A DNA stretch of 45,585 nt from Neptunitalea chrysea (lineage in GTDB: Bacteria > Bacteroidota > Bacteroidia > Flavobacteriales > Flavobacteriaceae): NCBI RefSeq assembly GCF_027924145.1, contig NZ_BRVP01000024.1:1-45585 (forward strand). The letters run 5' to 3'. The notes below the pieces were generated by a model. It worked only from the letters and a program-made list of their open reading frames with translations. It ran no database searches and was not told the origin of the DNA. Below, piece by piece: positions 1 through 9,178 of the stretch; positions within the stretch are counted from its first letter, which is position 1, and the number at the start of each line of letters is the position of its first letter. The translations under genes and the position numbers were made by a program.

Positions 1-22
1 ACTAAACTTACTTTTTTTCATA

Positions 23-67
23 AGACAGTATTTAATTTAAAGTTAATAAATTGATTTTATACTGTCT
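23..67. repeat. 9-bp inverted repeat, possible terminator or element end
   Basis: AGACAGTAT at 23-31 is the exact reverse complement of ATACTGTCT at 59-67, with an AT-rich 27-nt spacer and a T6 run just after the right arm. It could be a weak terminator for a gene left of the window or the end of a small mobile element. Apart from this, 1-247 shows no coding sequence that I can support. Confidence 0.35.
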
Positions 68-247
68 GATTTTTTGGGTAAGCCTACATTTATATAAAAT
101 CTGTTAAAAAGAAAGAGTTTATCGATTATCGTATTTAATTTGTATTCTTGAGTCTATCCATATTTTAAAAGATTATTAGGTGTTAAACAATTTTAATTAC
201 ATCTATTCAAGTTTTGAGGTAAACTTTTCGTTTAATAATTTTTTTAA

Positions 248-1335
248 CAAGATATACAGTCATTGAGTGATGGAACAATGAATAACTTTAACTCTTCAGG
301 ATTTGGGAATGACTTTGGGTATGATTTCTTTACTACTTACCTAGGGTTAGAATATAAGCTACAAGTGGGCATAGCTACTTTTAAACCTGCACTATTCTTT
401 CATAGTTATTTATGGAGTACTCAGCAATTTGATGAAATGAGAACATTTAACAAAAACCTTTTACTGCCACAGCTTACATTTAAAATAGATTTTAATAATA
501 GTGAAAAACTGAACTTTAAATATAGTTTAAATGCCCGTTTTCCGGGGGTTAATCAATTGGCAGATAATTTTATTTTATCAAGTTTTAATAGCGTGTTTAA
601 GGGAAATACTAACTTAGAAAATCAATTATACCATACTGCCTTTATAACTTATTATAAGTTTAGCTTATATAGGGGATTAAACCTTAATTTGAGTGTTAAC
701 TATAATAGACGAACAACTACCATAAAAATAATACAGAACTTAACGGTATAGAGTCATATAGCACACCTGTTATGTTTGATTTGCCTGAACAAAATTGGAC
801 ATTAAATGGCAGGGTTACCAAAAAAATTAATAAAATAAGATACAAGTTCAGTAGTAAGTTTTTGTATAATGATTATTATCAATTACTTAATTCTACTACT
901 AATTTTAATGTTTCAAAATCGTTGTCATCTATAATAGGGATTGAAACTTTTTTTAATAATTACCCCAATATAGAAGTTAATTATACCAAAGATTTTAGTT
1001 AATACAAAGCTAGTGGCATCACAGGGGAATTTGAAAATGATCGCTTAGAAGTCAATTTTGAACACGATTTTTTAAAGAGTTTTACCTTTAAAGCAGATTA
1101 TACGTTTGACAACTATAGAAATATAACGGAAGAGACAACCAATTCTTTTGATACAGCGAATGCATCATTGTTTTTTCAAAAAGAAGATAGTCCTTGGAGG
1201 TTTGAAATAAGTGCAACAAATATATTTGATGTAAGATTCAAACAGAAGAATTCATTTAACGCCTTTATCATTTCTGACAGCAGAATATTTATTTTACCAA
1301 GAATTATAATGTTCAAGCTGAGTTATAAACTATAG
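248..1335 (+). pseudogene. Broken outer-membrane beta-barrel (TonB-receptor-like) gene
   Basis: This is the C-terminal barrel half of a Bacteroidota outer-membrane protein of the OMP_b-brl_3/TonB-dependent receptor type. It shows alternating aromatic beta-strands and ends with a typical barrel tail (FKLSYKL). Three pieces read in sequence: 248-751, then a +1 shift at the A-run near 724-731, where the other frame continues with NNTELNGIESYSTPV (a common motif in this family). The second piece runs to a TAA at 1000-1002, and the same frame continues beyond it to a TAG at 1333-1335. The plug domain, signal peptide and N-terminal regulatory domain are absent, and a stop at 245-247 precedes the fragment. 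So it is 5'-truncated, frameshifted and interrupted, and cannot make a working receptor. The family assignment is from sequence style only. Confidence 0.85.
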
Positions 1336-1415
1336 TTTATGAAGTTATTATTTTATTGTAACTACCTTACTAAGAGGGGAAATAAAAAAATAAGAGATAT
1401 TTTTAATAAATGTTA

Positions 1416-1445
1416 TTTGAAAATTAAAATTTGCTGCTATATTTG
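1416..1445 (+). promoter_or_regulatory. Bacteroidota-type promoter of tRNA-Phe
   Basis: TTTG at 1416-1419 (-33 box) and TATATTTG at 1438-1445 (-7 box) match the Bacteroidota primary-sigma consensus TTTG-N(17-23)-TAnnTTTG with 18 nt between them. Transcription would start near 1450-1453, about a dozen bases before the mature tRNA at 1464. Confidence 0.7.
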
Positions 1446-1463
1446 CACCCGCATTGAGCAACT

Positions 1464-1536
1464 GGTACCTTAGCTCAGTTGGTAGAGCAAAGGACTGAAA
1501 ATCCTTGTGTCCCTGGTTCGATTCCTGGAGGTACCA
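1464..1536 (+). tRNA. tRNA-Phe (GAA)
   Basis: A 73-nt cloverleaf. The acceptor stem GGTACCT pairs with AGGTACC (7 bp), followed by discriminator A. The D-arm has TAGCTCAGTTGGTAGAGC, the anticodon stem AGGA/TCCT encloses the loop CTGAAAA with anticodon GAA, and the T-arm has GGTTCGATTCC. No CCA is encoded. It stands alone between two pseudogenes, a typical neighbourhood for past integration at a tRNA. Confidence 0.97.
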
Positions 1537-1539
1537 CTT

Positions 1540-1583
1540 AAAAACTCGTAACTATCTAATAATTAGAAAAGTGCGAGTTTTTT
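1540..1583 (+). terminator. Likely terminator after tRNA-Phe
   Basis: AAAACTCG at 1541-1548 pairs with CGAGTTTT at 1574-1581, followed by more T. A small CTAATAATTAG palindrome sits in the loop. It lies 4 nt past the tRNA end, where a simple terminator is expected, though the loop is long. Confidence 0.5.
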
Positions 1584-1755
1584 GTTTTAAAACAGGACAA
1601 TCTTTTCTATAAATCTCGTTTTTTAGCTCTTTATAAAAAGGTAGGGGATACCTTTAGCCTTGTCTAAAATAAGATAGTACTAAATTCTACAAATTTTGAA
1701 TTGTTAGAAAATGAAAAGGACCGACACAACGCATTGCCGGGTCCCTACAGTTAAC

Positions 1756-2853
1756 CTAATACTTCAAAACAGCATTCATTGGGATATCCAACTTGAAAAC
1801 ATCATGAACTTTTTCTGCTATAATATTTTGCGCTACCGTGAAATTTGCAGTTTGTTTTATTTGTAAGGAGCTTGTACCTATTTTAATAGTATACACCCCT
1901 TTTTCTACAACCCAAGCGCTGTCATCATCAATAAAGGAAGCTAAATCTTTGGGGTTAAGTATAAACTTTACAGTTTGAGATGAATTGGGTTTTAAGACTT
2001 TAGTTTTATCAAAAGCTTTAAGCTCTATTACAGGTTTATCTACTTTGTCTTGCGGAGCAGTAAGATACAATTGCACCACCTCTTTACCGCTAGTATTTCC
2101 GGTATTGGTTATGGTTACAGAAACTTCTAACTTATCTGTAAACGTATTGGTGTTCAATTTTAGGTTAGAATACTCAAAGGTGGTATAAGACTGCCCATAA
2201 CCGAATTCGTACGATGGTGTAATATTGAATGTATTAAAATAACGATACCCTACATAAATACCTTCCTTATAAAAGGCATCTTTAGGATTGTTCTCTGGTA
2301 ATCCTGGTCAATAATTGGCAGAGGCATGGTGGTTGTAATCAATAGGGAAGGTCATAGGTAACTTTCCAGACGGATTTACAATCCCTGAAAGCACATCTGT
2401 TACCGAATTTCCGCCTTCTTGCCCTGGTTGCCATGCCAGAAGAATGGCGTCTACATTATTTTTCCAAGAAGCCGTTTCTATTACGCCTCCAATGTTTAAG
2501 ATGACAATAACTTTTTTGTTTTCTGCATGAAAAGCTGCTGATACATTTTTTATGAGTGCTAGCTCATCTAATCCCAAATAGAAATCATTAACAATGGTTC
2601 TGTCATATTGTTCACCAGAATTTCTAACAATAGTTATTATTGCAATAGCACTCGATTTTGCTTTTGCCTTAATTAAATCATTATCTAATGGCATTTCCGG
2701 AATTCTTTCTACATCTGCCAATAACCCCAACCCCCCATTTTCTTCTCTTCTTTTTAGTTCTTTAGCTAAAGCTTATTTAACAAAAGGCTCATAAGCATGT
2801 TGCAGCTCCTTATCTATAGAAAATCCTGCATTATGTAATCTTTCTAACAACTG
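1756..2853 (-). pseudogene. Broken GH3 beta-glucosidase, C-terminal half
   Basis: Remnant of a glycoside hydrolase family 3 enzyme. Read leftwards, it starts in a linker (LLERLHNAGFSIDKEL), meets an in-frame stop after YEPFVK, and continues into the GH3 C-terminal domain (VIVILNIGGVIETASW, DAILLAWQPGQEGG, NPSGKLPMTFP). Another in-frame stop follows at 2308-2310 (NY*PGLPENN). The same frame then has KEGIYVGYRYF and the fibronectin-III-like tail (EVVQLYLTAPQDKVDKP) up to 1756. The N-terminal TIM barrel with the nucleophile Asp is missing. Intact homologues are about 750-850 aa secreted or periplasmic enzymes. Two stops plus loss of the catalytic half make it non-functional. Confidence 0.88.
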
Positions 2854-2883
2854 TTAATAAGAATAAACTTTGCTACCTGTTTA

Positions 2884-3003
2884 TACTATAGTTTAAAAGA
2901 TTTGCAATACATGAACGCCTACAATCATGTAATGCTAAAAGTTTATAGTTTGGAATATCTTCTGAAATTATTTTCCATTGATTAAACCTTGTTTTCGTTT
3001 AAA
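2884..3003 (-). pseudogene. Possible tyrosine-recombinase scrap
   Basis: On the minus strand, a 40-codon stretch without ATG reads FNQWKIISEDIPNYKLL then ALHDCRRSCIANLL and stops. HDxRRS followed by a hydrophobic helix resembles box II (HxxR) of tyrosine recombinases. Nothing else of an integrase can be seen, so this is a weak call. The rest of 2854-3176 holds no gene that I can support; it carries the promoter region of the next gene. Confidence 0.22.
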
Positions 3004-3176
3004 ATAGCTCTAAAGGAATTACATGCTCCGAGATTTGTCTCGAAATAGAAATACCATGCTTACTAATTATGTATACCATCCTTTTTTACTTAATCTGCAT
3101 AACAATAACTTCTTTTTTTAGGCAATCGTTAAACTTTTTGTTTAATGTTGTGTCTTACTAATAAATAACAAAACTC

Positions 3177-3695
3177 ATGTCTGAAATTAGAAATACAAAA
3201 ACCTTTATGCGAGTAGTGCATCGCTATTTGGGTTATTTTATGGCCGGTATTATGGCTGTATATGCAATTAGTGGTATTGTACTAGTGTACAGGGATACCG
3301 ATCTTCTTAAAAAAGAAAAGGTGGTAAACAAAACCATTGCTCCCAATTTAAACAAAGGGCAATTAAGCAAAGCGCTTCATATTAAAGGAGTACGTATAAA
3401 CAAAACGGAAAACGGTGTTGTGTATTTTAACAAAACAGGTACATATAATAGGGCTAGCGGAGAAGTAAACTATACAACTAAAGAGTTACCTTATATCTTA
3501 GAGAAAATGACGCACTTGCACAAAGCAAAATCGGGTAATGCCATGTCTCCCTTAAATGTGTTGTTTGGGGTGTCGTTGTTCTTTTTTGTTATTTCTAGTT
3601 TTTGGATGTTTAATGCCAAGTCAAAAATATTTAAAAGAGGATTGTATTTTACAGTTGGCGGACTCGTATTAGCATTGGTATTATTATTTATATAA
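3177..3695 (+). CDS. PepSY-type membrane protein
   Basis: A 172-aa inner-membrane protein. Transmembrane segments are near residues 17-38, 127-145 and 155-172. Between the first two lies a domain of about 80 residues (HIKGVRINKTENGVVYFNKTG, then GEVNYTTKELPYILEKMTHLHK) that resembles the PepSY-associated TM proteins common in Bacteroidota. These are often linked to iron uptake or reductase-like membrane proteins; the molecular role is unknown. The N-terminal TRVVHRYLGYF-like segment (MRVVHRYLGYFMAG here) is characteristic of the family. The ATG at 3177 follows an AT-rich promoter region. The gene stands alone, convergent with the esterase to its right. Confidence 0.75.
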   Translation: MSEIRNTKTFMRVVHRYLGYFMAGIMAVYAISGIVLVYRDTDLLKKEKVVNKTIAPNLNKGQLSKALHIKGVRINKTENGVVYFNKTGTYNRASGEVNYTTKELPYILEKMTHLHKAKSGNAMSPLNVLFGVSLFFFVISSFWMFNAKSKIFKRGLYFTVGGLVLALVLLFI

Positions 3696-3932
3696 AAAAG
3701 GAAAATTCTGTAAATAGAAACGAGCATTATCGATATATGCAGTATGCGATTGGATATTTTGTTCTATAATCTCAAAAAACACCTTAAGTTTATTGAATAA
3801 CGTTTCAAGAGTGTAGTGAGATGCTAGGCTTACTTTTAAAACTTCAATTAGCATTACAGAAAGGCCATAAATTTATTCTAACAACCGTATTAGTTGAGGT
3901 TTTGCAATGGCTATTATTGTTAGCTATAGTGT

Positions 3933-4970
3933 TTACAGGTTTTTTTTGAAAAAATCCAACGCCAATTCTAATGTTTTTTCATGTATTTTTTTTCTGTCTA
4001 CAGTTGGGTTGTCAACTGTTATTTCGGGTGATATTTTTTTACCAAATTCTGTGGGTTCGTTCAAGAATACGTAGTGTCCAACATTTTTGTTAAAAAGATG
4101 TATTTTACTGGTCTTGATTAATTTGTGATAATTTTCGGCATTCTTTTTAACAGGAGCTACCAAATCTCCTTTACCTGCTACTATATAAATGGGTTTAGTT
4201 ATTTTGTTCGTCTGTTCCTTGGAATGAAATCCAAATCCGATTGCAGGTGCCATTACAAAAAATGCTTTGATTCTATCATCTTTTACGTTGTCTTTATATG
4301 TATTGTAAGATGAAACGATAAGACTGTCATTTTCAAAATCTATAATTTCGTCTGTTTCGGGAAATTCGGCAGGCATTTCCCTGTCTTCCATTTTTTGATT
4401 TTCCTTTATTGACCTGTCCACATACCCACCTGCCAATGCGATATTGGTATAGCCTCCCAATGAAAAACCAACTCCACCAATTCTTGACGTGTCTATTTTA
4501 GTTCCAATTTCATTGTCTTTCAAAACCTGAGAAAGCACAAATTGAACATCAATAGCTCTTTCCCACCATTTAACAAATTCCCTTGGTATTTTATTGAAAG
4601 TGGAATTTCCGTAGTGGTCCAGGGAAACAACAACATAGCCTTCTTTTACTATCCTTTCTATGAACCAAGTCAGCGAAAATCTATTTCCTCCTGTTCCGTG
4701 GGAGATGATTAGTAAAGGGAATTTTTCGTTTGGAATGGTTGCGTTTGGAATGGTTTCTATGGTTTTGAAAAGCTTGTTTTTGTTTTCTTTCGGTTCTTTT
4801 CTGACTAAAGTGTCTAGAGTCGGATACCATATTTCGATTGGTAATGGTCTATTTCTCGATTCATCAATAAACGTTACTGATTTTTGACCTATTTTAACTA
4901 TTTTTTCTTTCTGTTGGGTACAGGAATAAAAAATGAATAATGCAACTATGATTAAAGATGTGTTTTTCAT
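3933..4970 (-). CDS. Lipoprotein alpha/beta-hydrolase (PAF-acetylhydrolase-like)
   Basis: A 345-aa predicted lipoprotein: the short hydrophobic N-terminus ends in IFYSC with Cys17 as the likely lipidation site, although the -3 position is atypical. The alpha/beta-hydrolase core shows an oxyanion-hole segment LLIISHGTGG (residues 87-95), the nucleophile elbow GFSLGG with Ser170, a probable acid in GKGDLVAP and the His in NVGHYVF. Together with the N-terminal strand (RPLPIEIWYP) this fits the plasma platelet-activating-factor acetylhydrolase/dienelactone-hydrolase group of esterases, placed in the envelope. The natural substrate cannot be read from sequence. It is monocistronic; the stop lies close to the convergent PepSY gene region. 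Confidence 0.8.
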   Translation of the reverse strand: MKNTSLIIVALFIFYSCTQQKEKIVKIGQKSVTFIDESRNRPLPIEIWYPTLDTLVRKEPKENKNKLFKTIETIPNATIPNEKFPLLIISHGTGGNRFSLTWFIERIVKEGYVVVSLDHYGNSTFNKIPREFVKWWERAIDVQFVLSQVLKDNEIGTKIDTSRIGGVGFSLGGYTNIALAGGYVDRSIKENQKMEDREMPAEFPETDEIIDFENDSLIVSSYNTYKDNVKDDRIKAFFVMAPAIGFGFHSKEQTNKITKPIYIVAGKGDLVAPVKKNAENYHKLIKTSKIHLFNKNVGHYVFLNEPTEFGKKISPEITVDNPTVDRKKIHEKTLELALDFFKKNL

Positions 4971-5164
4971 TTATTATTTATTTTATCTACTTTAAAGACC
5001 AACGAAAAAAATAAATGTTACAATACAGTGCATTTTTTTGATGAATTTTTTAGAAAATGCACCATTATTTGTTCTTGCAGCGCTTCTAGCTATCGGGGCT
5101 TTTTCTGTTTTATGAGTTTTACATGTGGCTGTTGTTTAGGTCGTTAAAAAGAAGTACTTTCATC

Positions 5165-5184
5165 AATACCCCTTTTGGGGTATT
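5165..5184. promoter_or_regulatory. Perfect 8-bp hairpin upstream of the kinase operon
   Basis: AATACCCC-TTTT-GGGGTATT forms a perfect 8-bp stem with a 4-nt loop, 67 nt before the ATG at 5251. It lies in the leader of the three-gene operon 5251-8231. It could be an operator or a 5'UTR structure; a terminator is less likely because no T-run follows it. Confidence 0.45.
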
Positions 5185-5250
5185 AGAGGTGGTATTTTCT
5201 TCGGTACATTTGAGGGTAATTATTAATCAATCATTTAAAGTAAATAAATC

Positions 5251-5712
5251 ATGGGAAATTTAAATTTTGTTTTTTATGTATTAGATTCTGATAAGTTTCT
5301 TAGTTGTATTAAAACTTCTGAAAAGGATTTGTATAATAATTGTGCGTTAATCAATAGTACTATATACATTACCGAAAAGCATTATAATGGCCGAAGGTTA
5401 GAAGATTTTACAATTATTGTAGCGCCTGGAGATTCATTTTGTTTTATTATTCAACCATCTGATATGACAAAATATGGAAATTTGAAATTTACCTCTTGTA
5501 AATTTGGCAAGGATGATTCTAAGCAATATTTTTCGGAATTACCGGAATTTACTAATGGTGACCCTTTGGCATATTTAATGTTTACGGTTAAAAAAAATAT
5601 TACTACCGATATACCTGTATTTGATTTTAGTTTTTCGGTTGAGTTAACGGATGAAGAAAACAGTTCGTATAGTTATACTATAGATCCTAGAATAAAAATT
5701 AAACAAAGATAA
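5251..5712 (+). CDS. Unknown 153-aa protein, first gene of a kinase operon
   Basis: I do not recognise this protein. It has no signal peptide or membrane segment. The sequence looks all-beta, with many short hydrophobic strands (FVFYVLDSDKFL, FTIIVAPGDSFCFII, VFDFSFSVELT) and ends in basic residues (IKIKQR). It ends 6 nt before the GTG of the histidine kinase and is followed by a response regulator, so all three genes are probably co-transcribed. A soluble ligand-binding, inclusion-like or reporter role would fit, but that is only inference. A perfect hairpin lies in its leader at 5165-5184. Confidence 0.7.
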   Translation: MGNLNFVFYVLDSDKFLSCIKTSEKDLYNNCALINSTIYITEKHYNGRRLEDFTIIVAPGDSFCFIIQPSDMTKYGNLKFTSCKFGKDDSKQYFSELPEFTNGDPLAYLMFTVKKNITTDIPVFDFSFSVELTDEENSSYSYTIDPRIKIKQR

Positions 5713-5718
5713 TTTTGC

Positions 5719-7590
5719 GTGATTAGCAATATTGTTAACCGACATATTTTAATAGTATTTGTAATACTAATTTTTTTTAGTGGGCTATCGGCTTGGTGTC
5801 AAAATCAGCAAAAAGCAGATAGTCTTAAATCTATAGTGCACTCAAAATTGTATACTTCCGAGAAGCATTTACTTGATGTATTAGGAGATATAGCTACCTA
5901 TGAGAGTGTACCCGATTCTTCTTTGTATTACTCAAAATTAGCACTCGATCAGGTGACTAAAATTGGGGATGAATCCAAAGGAATAGGAATTTATATGAAC
6001 ATGGGTGTGGCGTATCGTTTAAAAGGCAGTTTAAATGAGTCGTTAAAATATCTTTTTAAATGTGCAAAGCTGGCAGATAAATACCAATATCAGAAAGATA
6101 TGGCGATGGCCTATGGAGAAATTGCCTCGGTGTATGCTTCTAATAACGATTTAACAAATGCGGCTGTATACGAAGAAAAAGCGATTGTTATTTTAAGAGC
6201 AGAGCAGAGTAGGTTTGAGCTTACGGGTGTACTTATAAATGCTGGGTATACCAGTTTTTCGTTAGGAGATTTAGAACAGGCTTTGGTTTATTACAATGAA
6301 GCAGAGGTATTATCAGATTCATTAGATGTGCCTATTTATAAAGCGTATACTATAGGGAACAGAGCCTTGGTATACCAAAGAAAAGGGGATCTTGATAATG
6401 CCGAAAAAGATTTGAAGCAGGCTTTGGAGTTGCTTGCGGATATAGGAGATGAATATGCAATTGCAGATTACTCTAATCAGTTAGGGCATTTGTATGCGCA
6501 AAAAGGATTGATGGACGAAGCCATTAAATATTTGGATAATGGGGTTGAAATAGCCACTCGATTAGATCTAAAAGAACAACTTAGAGACGCACATTTGTTG
6601 TTGTCTCAATTGTATGAAAAGGAAAGTGATTTTGAGGAAGCTCTTTTGCACAGAGTGGATTATATGGCGTATAAAGATAGTATTGAAAATACGGCTAATA
6701 CTAAAAAAATGGCCGATTTACGTACCGAATATGAGGTGAGTTTAAAGGATAAAGAAATTATAGAACTTGAAAAAAAACAATTAATTAGCCGTATATATAT
6801 GATAACATCTTTGTTGTTGTTAATTCTGGCAGTGGTATTGTTGTTGTTTTTTAGGCAACGTTGGAAGAACTCTAAACTGTTAGCAGAAAGCCAACGAAAA
6901 TCTCATAATGAGCGTATTACTAATGTGCTAAAAACGCAAGAAAGTAAGGCGTTACAGGCCATGGTAACAGGGAGGGAGAATGAGCGGAAACGACTAGCAA
7001 AAGAATTGCATAATCACTTTGGGAGTTTAATGGCTACCATAAAAGTAAATTTAAGTGCAGTGGAAGATGTTGGTTTGCCTAACTATACTACCTTGTCTAC
7101 TCTTGTAGATCAGGCATGTAATGATATTAGAAACCTTTCGCACTCGTTAAATATTGGTATTGAAGACGATTTTGGATTGGTACCGGCATTAAAGGAACTC
7201 ATTAACCATTTGAAACAAGTAAATGGTTTACAGGCAGAATTTTCGGCTACTATGTGTGAAGAAACATTAGTTACTGAAAATGAAATTGTCATTTATCGTA
7301 TTGTGCAAGAGTTGGTAAGTAATGTGCTAAAACATGCCAAGGCAACCAAGTTGAGTGTACAGCTTATTTGTTTTGAAGAAGAAGGAATGGTAAACATTCT
7401 GGTGGAAGACAACGGTACCGGATTTGATTTTGAGAAAGTAACCAAAACCAACTCTGGGGGTATGGGAATTATGAGTTTAGAGAAATTAATTCATGATTTG
7501 CACGGAGATATAAAATATGATAGTAACCCTAATAGCGGAACTACGGTAAATATAGATTTGCCTATTTCATTTATTACTATTTCTTACTAA
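5719..7590 (+). CDS. TPR-containing histidine kinase (HisKA_3 type)
   Basis: A 623-aa sensor kinase with a GTG start 6 nt after the upstream stop. It has an N-terminal signal/anchor segment (LIVFVILIFFSGLSAWCQ), then about six tetratricopeptide repeats over residues 45-320, probably periplasmic, and a coiled region (LKDKEIIELEKKQ). A transmembrane helix lies near 355-377. The HisKA_3 dimerisation domain carries phospho-acceptor His431 in RLAKELHNHFG. The HATPase domain has an N-box (IVQELVSNVLKHA), a G1 box (VEDNGTGFDF) and a G2 box (GGMGIMSL). This is the NarL-partner (LytS/DesK-like) kinase architecture of Bacteroidota. It phosphorylates the regulator encoded 8 nt downstream. The stimulus is unknown; the TPR sensor suggests protein-protein input. 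Confidence 0.93.
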   Translation: MISNIVNRHILIVFVILIFFSGLSAWCQNQQKADSLKSIVHSKLYTSEKHLLDVLGDIATYESVPDSSLYYSKLALDQVTKIGDESKGIGIYMNMGVAYRLKGSLNESLKYLFKCAKLADKYQYQKDMAMAYGEIASVYASNNDLTNAAVYEEKAIVILRAEQSRFELTGVLINAGYTSFSLGDLEQALVYYNEAEVLSDSLDVPIYKAYTIGNRALVYQRKGDLDNAEKDLKQALELLADIGDEYAIADYSNQLGHLYAQKGLMDEAIKYLDNGVEIATRLDLKEQLRDAHLLLSQLYEKESDFEEALLHRVDYMAYKDSIENTANTKKMADLRTEYEVSLKDKEIIELEKKQLISRIYMITSLLLLILAVVLLLFFRQRWKNSKLLAESQRKSHNERITNVLKTQESKALQAMVTGRENERKRLAKELHNHFGSLMATIKVNLSAVEDVGLPNYTTLSTLVDQACNDIRNLSHSLNIGIEDDFGLVPALKELINHLKQVNGLQAEFSATMCEETLVTENEIVIYRIVQELVSNVLKHAKATKLSVQLICFEEEGMVNILVEDNGTGFDFEKVTKTNSGGMGIMSLEKLIHDLHGDIKYDSNPNSGTTVNIDLPISFITISY

Positions 7591-7598
7591 TAGAGACA

Positions 7599-8231
7599 AT
7601 GATACGTATTTTAATAGTAGACGATCATCCTTTGTTTGCAGAGGGTATTAAATCTATTTTTAATATGGAAGAAGATATAGAGGTGGTACGCCATATAATA
7701 AATGGTAAGGCAGTGCCCGATTTTCTTCAGCATAACGAGATAGATTTAATTTTAATGGATATAGATATGCCGGTTATAGACGGGATAGAAACGATGCGAA
7801 TGCTAAATCAACAGGGGTTTGATATTCCTATATTAATGCTTACCATGCACCAGTCGTTAAGAAAGGTACGGGCAGCGTTAGAAGAAGGTGCGCAAGGGTA
7901 TATTTTAAAAGATGCCTCAAAGGCAGAGTTGCTAGAGGCGGTACGTACTACTAGTGCCAGAAAAAATTATTTTCATAGAAAAATAAACGATCATATTTTT
8001 AACTATTTCAGAGGTAAAAATAGTACTTCTGCCAAAGCGGATCAGCTATCGGAAAGAGAGAAGCAAGTGGTGCGTTGTATTTCTGAAGGACTTAATACAC
8101 GTTCTATAGCCAAAGAGTTGTACATTAGTGAGCATACGGTAAAAACTCATCGTAGAAACATAATGCACAAACTAAAGGTAAAAACATCGGCAGAGTTGAT
8201 TAAGTTGGCGTATGAGAAAGGGGTTATTTAG
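7599..8231 (+). CDS. LuxR/NarL-family response regulator
   Basis: A 210-aa response regulator. The receiver domain (residues 1-120) has the acidic pair DD at 8-9, phospho-acceptor Asp54 in LILMDIDMP, Thr in MLTMH and Lys in YILKDAS. The C-terminal LuxR-type helix-turn-helix has the signature LSEREKQVVRCISEGLNTRSIA, then LYISEHTVKTH. It lies 8 nt downstream of the TPR histidine kinase gene, so the two form a cognate two-component pair. The target promoters are not identifiable here; autoregulation of the 5251-8231 operon is a reasonable guess. Confidence 0.95.
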   Translation: MIRILIVDDHPLFAEGIKSIFNMEEDIEVVRHIINGKAVPDFLQHNEIDLILMDIDMPVIDGIETMRMLNQQGFDIPILMLTMHQSLRKVRAALEEGAQGYILKDASKAELLEAVRTTSARKNYFHRKINDHIFNYFRGKNSTSAKADQLSEREKQVVRCISEGLNTRSIAKELYISEHTVKTHRRNIMHKLKVKTSAELIKLAYEKGVI

Positions 8232-8396
8232 TATGTATGAATCTTACTTTTGCTAGTTTTACAGTAGATTAAAGCACACTAAAACAGCTTACCATTTGCG
8301 TCTGTTAAAATCATCTAATTTTTATCTGTAATTAATGTTGTTTGTTTGTGCTGTGTAGCAAATTCGTTTTTTATGTTTGTAAAGAGTATTTTTTCT

Positions 8397-8981
8397 TTAT
8401 TTTCTTAACCAGCCTAAAATTCGGTTGTTTTCTATTTGCCATTTTCCTTCTTTGCTTGTCAACTCGTATTTTTCTCTAGAACTTCCAAAAGACCCTGAGT
8501 TCTGTTGAATAATCTCAATTTCGTTTTCAGTTACATTCGTAATAATAGCAACGTGTCCGTGTTTATTTAGCGTTGTTTCCGAGTATACTACGATATCATT
8601 TATTTTCGGTTTGGATTTACTTGGATTCTTGAACTGTTTTAAATTCCGCTGAGCGTTAATTTTTCCGTCATTGATTTGTGCGTTGAAGAAGTCTTTTGCA
8701 TGGCCATAACTATTTGGCATTTTATGGTTTAATTCTTCGTAGTAATATCGTTTAACGAATTCCACGCATTGATATTTCAGTCCAAGATTATACCCATCTT
8801 TTGTTAGCGCTCGTCCGTCCACATTTCCAATCCCGCCATTATAATAAACAGCAATTCCATTCAAACTATCAATTTTTTGTCCAACGTCATAATTCGGATT
8901 TAGATTGATTTTTTTAGACACAAAAACCCCAACAACTATAAAAATCAAACATCCAAGTATAAGTAAAAGCCGTTTTCTCAA
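8397..8981 (-). CDS. CHAP-domain amidase, membrane-anchored
   Basis: A 194-aa protein with one N-terminal hydrophobic helix (LLLILGCLIFIVVGVFV, residues 5-21), then a CHAP (cysteine, histidine-dependent amidohydrolase/peptidase) domain. The catalytic Cys72 lies in YQCVEFVKRYYYE and the catalytic His143 in KHGHVAIITNV; an acidic or Asn third residue probably follows (IQQNSGSFG). The layout resembles the amidase half of glutathionylspermidine synthetase/amidase and secreted peptidoglycan amidases. A cell-wall peptide cleaving role outside the inner membrane is likely. It is monocistronic. Confidence 0.82.
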   Translation of the reverse strand: MRKRLLLILGCLIFIVVGVFVSKKINLNPNYDVGQKIDSLNGIAVYYNGGIGNVDGRALTKDGYNLGLKYQCVEFVKRYYYEELNHKMPNSYGHAKDFFNAQINDGKINAQRNLKQFKNPSKSKPKINDIVVYSETTLNKHGHVAIITNVTENEIEIIQQNSGSFGSSREKYELTSKEGKWQIENNRILGWLRK

Positions 8982-9178
8982 TTTGTTTGTAGTGTTTTTT
9001 TGGTATTATTTACAATGTTTTTGCGCATAATTTCGTTGCGTGTTTCACGCACCTAATTTAGCAAACGCTCTCCAAACCTTAGTAGAATCTCCTATAAGAT
9101 TTTTGTGGGCAATCTAGTATTAACAATTAATTATACACGTTGTGCAAGGGGTACTGGTGTTGGTTGAAGTATTTATTT

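Noticed and set aside
3821-3949. A 42-codon hydrophobic open frame, MLGLLLKLQLALQKG to FTGFF
   Set aside because: It overlaps the 3' end of the convergent esterase gene and has no recognised relative or clear promoter; too weak to list.
5041-5115. A 24-codon frame MNFLENAPLFVLAALLAIGAF
   Set aside because: It could be a membrane leader peptide or the scrap of a lost gene; length and context do not support a call.
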